Assembly (NCBI GenBank): GCA_033065855.1
Contig: JAVXUO010002996.1
Span: 37,501-101,500, forward strand
DNA length: 64,000 nt
Source of the DNA: Escallonia rubra
Taxonomy: Eukaryota > Streptophyta > Magnoliopsida > Escalloniales > Escalloniaceae
Direction of reading: 5' to 3'
Shown here one piece after another: positions 48,101-57,100 of the stretch (positions are counted from its first letter, which is position 1; the number at the start of each line of letters is the position of its first letter). The notes beneath the pieces were generated by a model. It saw nothing but the letters and a program-made list of their open reading frames with translations. It was not told where the DNA came from and did not search any database. The position numbers and the translations under genes were made by a program.

Positions 48101-51100
48101 TATTAGACAAGTGCCCTTTCTATCCTACGTTTTAGTACCAGAGCTTGGCGATTAGAGACCACTATTGGTCAGAGACTGTGGTGGACGCGGTATAAGAAAG
48201 TTCGTGTTCCTTTGCAGTCCAAGACTGTGAAGTAACGACTCAGGAACCGAGATTCATTGGTGATAGAGAAAATTGTATCAAGTCACGATGGCGCATTTTC
48301 AAGCAATTGGTATAATGAAAAAGCTTGATGATCTTAATTACAGCTTTAGCAAGAATGGCAGTGTTTTAGTACTTGAAAGGCCAAGAAAAGATTGAATTAA
48401 AGACTCGTTCTAGGAAAGGATGCTATATCTACAAATCACGAAGAAACTCATAGTTAAGAGTGTCATCTGCGATAAGCAGACAAATGACTGAGAAAGGTTT
48501 TAAATTTGATTGGTCTAATCAACCAACTTGAGGGGAGCCACTCAAGATTGCGGAAAGAAACATGGCCATTTAGAAATTAAAGTGAGAGGAGGAGGACCAT
48601 TTTCGCAAGTTACTCAAGTTGGTAATACTTGAGGAGCAAAAGTTTGGAGGGTCTACAATTATGAGTCGATTTTTGAAATGTCAGCGGAAACAACATACAC
48701 CGACAAGATGAGGAAGAATGGAACGGTCTAACACGTGGCACGACCGGGGGGACATGTCAGCTATCACAAGTTGAAAGTAATGCTGAGCAAATCGATACCT
48801 AAAAAGGTCTTCCCAGCTTGAGGTTCGAGAAGATATTGTGCGCGCTGATTGTCAATATTGGAAGGCACACCAACTTCTATATCAAAAGTTAAAATTTAGA
48901 TCCAAAGAGCCTCTACAGCTTGTACACTCAGCTGTGTTTGGCTGAGTAAAGCAACCATCAATAGGACAGATACGAGGTGACTTCTGAAGCACCGGTGTGG
49001 CAGTTTGGGTGAAGCATCAGCACCGGGTGCACGTCGGGTGCGGTGTGTGTGTCCGAAATTAATATATATTTTTTAATTATATTTCTAGATCTTGGGTGCG
49101 GCTAGGATACGGCAGGGATATGCACCTAGGGTTTTTTGGCAGAGAGGAGACAGGTAGAAGAAGAAGAAGGAGAAGAGAAGAGAAGAGAAGAAAAGAAGGA
49201 GAAGAGAAGAATGTCGGAGAGCGCCGGTTGCGGCCATGGTCTTTCGGCAGTAGCGGCGACCGGTGCTGTCCAGCAGCAGCGATGACCGGCTGCGTCTGGC
49301 GGTAGCGGCGACGGCTTCTCGCAGTAGAGCTATTGTGGGTCTGTCGATGTTGTCAATGCGTTTATAGATTGACAGCTGTTTATAAGAGAGGGTTACAACT
49401 GTATCTAACTCTCTCTTCATTATGTTTGACAATCTTTTAAATTAGCCACAATACTTTCAAGAAATATAGAACTTGTAAACTTTACTATCATATTTGGCTA
49501 TGCACTTTCAAAATTTCTAAATCAGCCCACCAAATTAAAAAACTATCTTTTTGTTTGTTTGAAATACTATTATCTTTATTGCAAATAGTATATATGTTAA
49601 TACATTTTTGCTGTATCCACGCCACACCGTCCGCACTTGTATTCTAAAATTAAAAAAAATGCTGTATCCGCACCCGTATCCGTGTTTCATAGGAGGTGAC
49701 CTTCATCGGTGACAACTCACGGTATGTCTAGGTGTACTTTATGAAGTAAAGATTGAAACCTTTAGCATATTTAAAGAATTCCAAGAAAAGGTTGGAGACA
49801 TAGTGCACTGCTTGCGCACAGATAAAGAGCAGAGTTTTTGGGAAATTCTCCGAGTATCTGCAAGAATGCTGAATACAAAGGCAATTGACGTGTCGAGGCA
49901 TGCCACAACAAAATGGTGTGGCTGAAAGGAGAAAATGGACAACTTGTGCCGGTTTTGAGTCGAATGCACAAGGAGGTTAAAGAAAACCAGGGAGGAATGA
50001 TAACTTCAGAGAAAGATGAAGAGCAACAAAGTCCGCAATCCACAATAGAGTTTAAGGATAGCAAGCGGAAAGAATCTAAGGGCCATGGCAAGCTGTGGTA
50101 CGTCATGGACTCCAGTAGAGGCTTGACAAGCCAAGGATAGGTGTGGAAGGTGGGGACTTGTCACAACCACAATTAAGGCGATCATGTAGACAACAAAAGC
50201 TAAATTGGGAGTGTGTTGATTCTCCTCTTGCTGAAAACAAGGATCCAACACGCTATGGATAGCTTCTTGGACGAATGAGTGAAGGAAGAATCTCGAGCAC
50301 TGCAAGGAAATCGAACTTGGGAGCTAGTATCTTAGCTTTATAGATGTGAAGCCTATATTCTACCAATGGGTTTTATTAGTGAAGATCCGCCTTGATGCTT
50401 CAATCAGGAGGTACAAGGCACGCCTTGTGGTGGGTTTTCAAAACAATAGCAAAGATCACTGCAGTACGTGCCTTGTTGTCACTTGCAGCAAGCAAATCAT
50501 GGAAGCTCTGGGCAGAGGATGTGAAGATTGCCTTCTTTACAGTGAAATACAAAGATATAAGCATGGAACAAGCAAGAGGGTTCGAGAACAAGATGCACCA
50601 TGAGTAGTTTTCAAGCGTAGGAAAGCACTTTATGGGTTGAAGCATGATCCCAGAGCATAGTATGGCGAGAAACTTGAACCCTAACACAGTCGCTACGCTA
50701 TTTCACCAGCTGATTCGAGCTTTTTGTTCAAGTTTATGGAAGTAAAGTAGTATTGTCTATGTAGATGATCTAATTATTCTGGAAACGGAGAAGGCTAGAG
50801 TTGTGGAACAAGAAAGTTTGTCTGTTTGATTTCAAATAAAAGAGCTTGGTGAGCTTAACCACTTCCTTGGCCTTGAAGTTGATCAAAGTAAAGATTTTCT
50901 TCCATGTTAAAAGTGCGCTAATCTTGGAGAGCAAACCGCTTTTGACGCCTATCGAGCCAATGCCAAGCTTTGTGCTGAAGGATGCAAGGACTTGGAAGAT
51001 GTCTCTAGGTAGTCTGATCTACCTAACGTTGAGAAAGCTTGATGTTGCATTCATTTTGAAACGGTGAGACAAATTTTGAGGTTTGTTGAAATACACTTGA

Positions 51101-54100
51101 TACAGTCTCTTATAACGAAAAAAAGGAAGCGAGGTGATTGGCTACTGTAATGCTAATTATGCCCAACTCCGATCAGCCAATGGTTACGTGTTCACTCTTG
51201 GTTCAGGAGGGTGCAGAAAGAGATAATACACGATATCATTATCAACAACAGGAATGTTGAGTGACAGCTATGACTGCTCATGAGTTTATTTGGGTAATGC
51301 AACTCTATAAGGATTTACATCAACCAGTTGAGTATGCTCTGAAATTATATTCTGACCACACTTGCTAAACATGTGGAGATGCATTACCCCAACATAAAAG
51401 AGAAAGTGTTGCAAAGGAGAGAGGGATTACAGCCAATTGAACAGATGGGCAAGTAGCATATTTTTCAAGAAAAGGACTTAATGCTGCAAAACTCGTGGAT
51501 TTTCGAGAACGGCTTGGTGAGACTACTCCGATGAAGTTCATCGGTGCAATGAACGTTGAGGGGGACTGTTATAGATAACCATTACTGCCTCATCGATCTC
51601 TCCTCCCATTCAAGAATTTTTCATGACAGCTTTGATTTCTTCCTTTCTTTGGCCTTCTCACCGCCTTTTCATTTCCCCAGCAGAACCAGAATCTTCCCAC
51701 CACCTCTTCATTTTGTAGAGTTTCACTGCACCAAAGAAAACCCAGAAATTTGTTTCTTAAATTGCTGAACCTGCTAGTGTTCACAACCACCCACTTGAGC
51801 GGGCTATGAAAGGGGGCCTTTGTCTCCATTGTATTGGCCTCAAGCAAAAGTAGGTCTTCCGTATGTGTGAGTCTTTATGTAAATGTAATGCTTGAAGTAA
51901 GGTTTTATTGTGTGTAAGTTGAAGTGCTTTCATTCTTGTGAGTGGGGCAAACTTTTAGTCTGTAGTAGTTGTACCATTTCAGGTGTAAGAGTGTTTCCAC
52001 ATTAACAAAAGTGTCCTTGGTTTTTACCAAGTGCCATTTTAATTCTACATCTCGAAGGAAACTGCTCTAGGGTGGGGCCGTGGTTCTGGTCACTACAACG
52101 ATGTAAGGGTTTACTCTTATAATACACTTTCGATATATATACGAGAACCATGTTTTATATATTTTCCCCTATCATTACACTGTTCTTTGCGATGTGACTA
52201 TACCGTATTAGTACTTTATTTGACATTGAGCCGCAATTTCCTCTGTGCGCCCTTGGGTGAACAAGAAGCTTTTAGCTCTAGTTTCCCTTAGTCATACCCC
52301 TGGTCTAGGTAGCTTTGCCACAAGTCATACTTAAATTGGTCTTTGTCCTTTTTATTTATTTTTTAAGATACCTACTTGGTTGGCCCTTTTGAGGGAGACA
52401 TTGCCATATGGTTGTGCTTTGGTGCTGTGTCGTTGCAGATGGTACTGGAGCGGTGCCTTGGGTAACTGGGATACTAGTGGTGTGCCGGTGAGGACGCTGG
52501 GTCCTGAGGTGCGTGGGTTATGAGATCCTGCAGTTGCTGTGTACTAGGGTTGATGAATATCCCAAATCAGGTGTGTACTAGGGGAGGTCTTGGACTATAT
52601 GCTAGTAGCACGGACACAGACACCGCGTCCTATTACCGACACCGACAGGACACTAGAACCGCAGTTTCGAGAACGACAAATTTTGGACATCACGGGACAC
52701 CACTAAATTTCTGTGTATATATGTTCAGTACTGACACGACTAAGTTTCAAGCACAATCGAACACTCATGAGATAGTAAAGCACCAACTGATAAGCCACTA
52801 GTAAAGGTTACACTTGAACTCAAGTTACTATACAGAATGTAGTGCAAATCCATAAAAGCAAGCCAAAGGATAACATAAACGGCTTTTATCTCTTCCATCC
52901 ATCCATAAAAGCAAGCCAAAGGATAACATAAACGGCTTTTATCTCTTCCATCCAACAAGATTATACGAGAATCAACTGTCTCATCACGCTCATCGCTTGA
53001 GGGATTTGCCTTCTACGTTAGATTGCCTTCATCAAAGAGCCAACCCCCCTCCTCCCCCACTCTCCCCCCTCTATCAATAAGTCAATCGGGACAAAAGGTA
53101 TGGATACGAACTATCATTGGGTTGTCCCTATTCTTTTGATTTATGAAACAACCCCAAGTCTCCTTAATATTACATCATGATCCTCAACTTTAAAAAATTG
53201 CAGTTCTACCCCAAAGGTGTCCGACACTGCTGCACAAGGTGTCCGACACTTCGGCATAAGGTGTCTGACGCTGTGTCTGATAATTTAAAATATTGCCGAG
53301 AAGTGTCCGAGGGGTGTCCGGTGTTGGAAATGATACTTGTATCCATGAAACGTGTCTGTGGTTCCTAGGCCGTGTGTGATATAGTGGTAAGTGAATACTT
53401 GTCCCACCTTGGAAGTGGCCAGCAGCACCTGCATGGCTAGACATTGCCCTGTGATGGGGATGCAAACCTGGGTCTTACATGTACCTTTGGTGCATTGTGA
53501 GGTCAATTCCCGTTTTTCTATTCATAAACGTGCACAAAGTTGTTCCAGAAACTAGTGATTAACTCTCTTCATTTTCCTCTTAGTGACTGACATGGCACCG
53601 TTTGTGTCACAGCTTTAATTGTCACAATTTGGCTTGTGAAGGGGCCATCTTTTCCAAAATTATTACAATTTCACCTGTTTCTTTTCCCGCATTGAAGCAC
53701 CTTGTTTCTATTATGACATGCCCTTCGATAACCTTCAGACCTTCTTGGCATCACTCTTGTAAGTTCAAAATTGTCGCTATGGAAACTGTTACAAGTTTTG
53801 GACGTCCAATCAAATTTCGAGCAGACGGCAGTTAAAAGTATGTGAACATAGAAGGACAGTACAACTTATTTTTATTATTTATCACTTTTTATACGTGGAA
53901 GGAAACACTTGTAATATTAATCTTTGCATGCAACAAACATCTGACATTTTCCCGTGACGATGGTTTTGGTGCGATTTTCTTTGTCCAATCACTGATCATA
54001 ATAATTAGATATTGAACCATTTGCATTTTGTGTGGGGCAGAATTGATACCCTTTTTCTGCATAAGCCATACCCTTTTGTTAGGATATACTATAATTCATC

Positions 54101-57100
54101 AGGTGTATAGTCTTGATTAAAATAAAGGCGTGGATTAGCTATACCCTACATTTTTCATGACTGTTTGTTCTAAAATCCAGCATCACTTGATGTTCATGTC
54201 GAACACATTTTCTGCAACTTGTATATGCAAGTGTGGGTGCTAAGGCTCTCTGATAATCTTGTTATCATGCTCCTTTTAGTTCCACCGTGGCCTTAATAAG
54301 TTCTGTGTTTAAAGGACGTAATCTCTGTAGCTACGCAATAAGAAATGCGACTTTCAGCAGTTGTGACATGGTATTATTTTACATGTGCAGTCGGAACTTC
54401 TTTGTTCAGATCCATTTAAACTATGAAGTCTATCATGACTTACATTATTACAGAATACAACGTTGATTGAATTCCAAGATGCAACTCACTGTTGTTCTTT
54501 TGCCTCTCAGCTCATAATGTCTCGGCGGAGGATTCCATGCCTGGATTCGTATTTGGATAAGGTATGTATGTACTGTTGATGCCGTCTTCAGATTTTATTC
54601 TTTGCTGTGTACGACGTAGTTTCCTCTGGTCTCTCTCGTGTTATTTCAATTGAAACAGAATAATAATTCAATAAAAAAGTCTAGAATCAATGTGACCAAA
54701 TCTGTTGGGGAGGAATGTTGATTGGAGTTTCAAGACTGGTGGTTTTTCTCATCTGAATTCCTGCCATGATACATTTGGCCTAAAAACCTGGTTCTGATAA
54801 ATTAGATGTATCACTGCTATTTATCAAAAAGAAAAAAAAAAAATTTGATGTATCACTGCTTTGTTGTTTTCTTATATGAATATATACCAGTGAAAATAGC
54901 AATCTGTCATTACGCAACTTTGATCAATCGTATTTTTGTGACCTCTGTAAAAATTGTAAGCTGATTAAGCTGTGAGCTTCGTGTTGAGACTCACTTCGTA
55001 TCCATTGGAATGTTCTCAATGTAGATGACTCATTCTATAATTTTACCAGGTGAACATTTCTTTGTGGCCGCGGTTCAAGATGGTATTTGACATGCACCTC
55101 AACAGTCTTAGGAACGCTAATGTGAGGACATTGTGGGAGGATGATGTTCATCCGCACTATGTCATGAGGCGTTATGCTGAGTTTGCTGCTTCACTAATTC
55201 ATCTAAACGTTGAATATGGAGATGGTCAGGTTAGAAGATTTGAAAGTTTATGTACGCTATTGATATTGCCAACTCCCCCAAAATTGTTTGTTTCGTATCG
55301 ATGTAGTTTTATTGTAACATACTAACAGAATGACATGTGTCACTTTAAAAAAAAACTTTATATTCCTATAATGTGGGAAGTGACTACCGTATAAGCCATG
55401 CTTGGCTTCCTTAAGATTTTGAATTGATAGCTGTTCTATTGTCAAGACATCCTAATATTTTTCTCTCTTCATTTTTTGCACATGCATTACATGTGCCATG
55501 ACACCTATTTGTATTTATTTTCTTTGAAAATTAATATGAGCTTAATGTGCTGCTTAATTTATAGCTTGAACTAAACATGGAAAGGCTGAGGATGGCCGTC
55601 GACGACTTGCTTATCAAGCTTGCCAAAACATTCCCAAAACCAAAACTGCAGACGGTGTTTCTTATCAACAATTATGACATGACAATTGCTGTATTGAAGG
55701 TATGGCCGGTGATCCATGTTACGTGTATATAAGATTTGCAATTATTTAAGTGATAATTAAGTTCAGATGGTGTAAGAAATAATTTTATCAGGTGAAAAAT
55801 TTGCAAAATTCTTTAGGCTGCAAAACGGGCAGGTCCAGACCTGGGTGGGTTTGGGTGAGAGCTAATATTATCAGTTGAAATTGATTCATTATAGGGAGAA
55901 ATGGACCCCATGTCAGATGACTTTTGTACCCCTACCATTGTGACTAGGACGAATCTTTACAAGTGAAATGGCTATTGTAGCTTCATTGTTATAACAACTT
56001 GTTAGCTAATATAAGGGATCAAAGCATGAAATGAAAGGGTACTATTTCATAATTTTCAGAAGTTTTGTGACTCAAAACATGATTTCTTAACTTTAGGGGT
56101 TAAAAGTTAAATTTACAAAATTTTGGTATTGTTATTGAAGCTGAAAGCTATGTTGATGCAAGAGCTTTCAAATATCATCTAGTACACTAATAGTGCTTTA
56201 CGGATCCAATTGGTAACAATTATATTCTTTGGAGAAAATAAAAAAAAATTGCCAAAGTTGTGATGTCAACATTTAAAACATGGTAGTCAAAGACGACTTG
56301 TGCAAAATTTAATTTAAGTGGTATAGTCATTAATGGGTACCCTCAACCCCCAAATGGCTACCCATTCAAGTGAAGTGACCCATTAAAGCCATGAATAGAT
56401 TACGTTGTGTGGATCGATTTTAAATGGGTTGCTTTGGGCGGGTTGATGGATTCTGACACACGTAGGCAGCGGCAGCTCTATAAATTCGATATTAGTACCA
56501 CTTAAATGATTGTTCTTATAATTTTCTTTTGGGCTACAGGAAGCGGGTCCAGAGGGTAGCAAAATTCAATTGCACTTCGAAGAACTGCTGAAGAACAATA
56601 CATCCATTTTTGTGGTACGTATCTACTAAATGATTGATTTAATAGCTTATTTGTATAGCTATATAAATACTACTGGATCAGGAAAATAGTTTTAGCTCCC
56701 CCAAAGGCTGATCCTTTCTCTCCTCTAGTTGAGTTATTGATTTGGTAGACAAGCGCAGCAAGTTTTCTTACGGGAATGAAGTATATTTATATTTTAATGG
56801 AGAAAGAGAACATAAACAATGATCAATTACGCAACCTCCAAGTAATGAGAACTTTGAACACGCTGCACCTTCGCATCTCGAAACTTTTTCCTTTACGGCC
56901 TTGCTGTTAGATAGTGTCCCTCCTCTTTGGTTTTCTTATAACAGTACTTGGCAGTCTGTAAGTGTTCACAAGATTCCTTGTAGAAATGCTCGAATTTAAG
57001 AGTAGAACGATTGGCTCTCAACCTTCTTTGCCATGTGCAGCACCAACCTTTGTTAGAGAAGTGCTTCATGAACTTCACAACCATATCCCTTTTTAACGGA

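Larger units (their letters stand above)
47694..52049 (+). mobile_element. Decayed Ty1/copia LTR retrotransposon in VPS52 intron 14
   Basis: A 5' LTR (47694 to about 48129, TGTTAGAC start) and a 3' LTR (51567-52049, TGTTATAG...CTACA) share a common 3' half (gtgggtgagtgcaag / gtgtgtaagttgaag through acattaa..aaagtgtcct). A primer-binding-like site tagtaccagagc follows the 5' LTR (48133 onward), and a polypurine tract tgaggggga precedes the 3' LTR. The order integrase before RT is diagnostic of copia. All frames are broken. A hAT element (48982-49692) interrupts the interior. No clear 5-bp target duplication remains. Confidence 0.82.
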
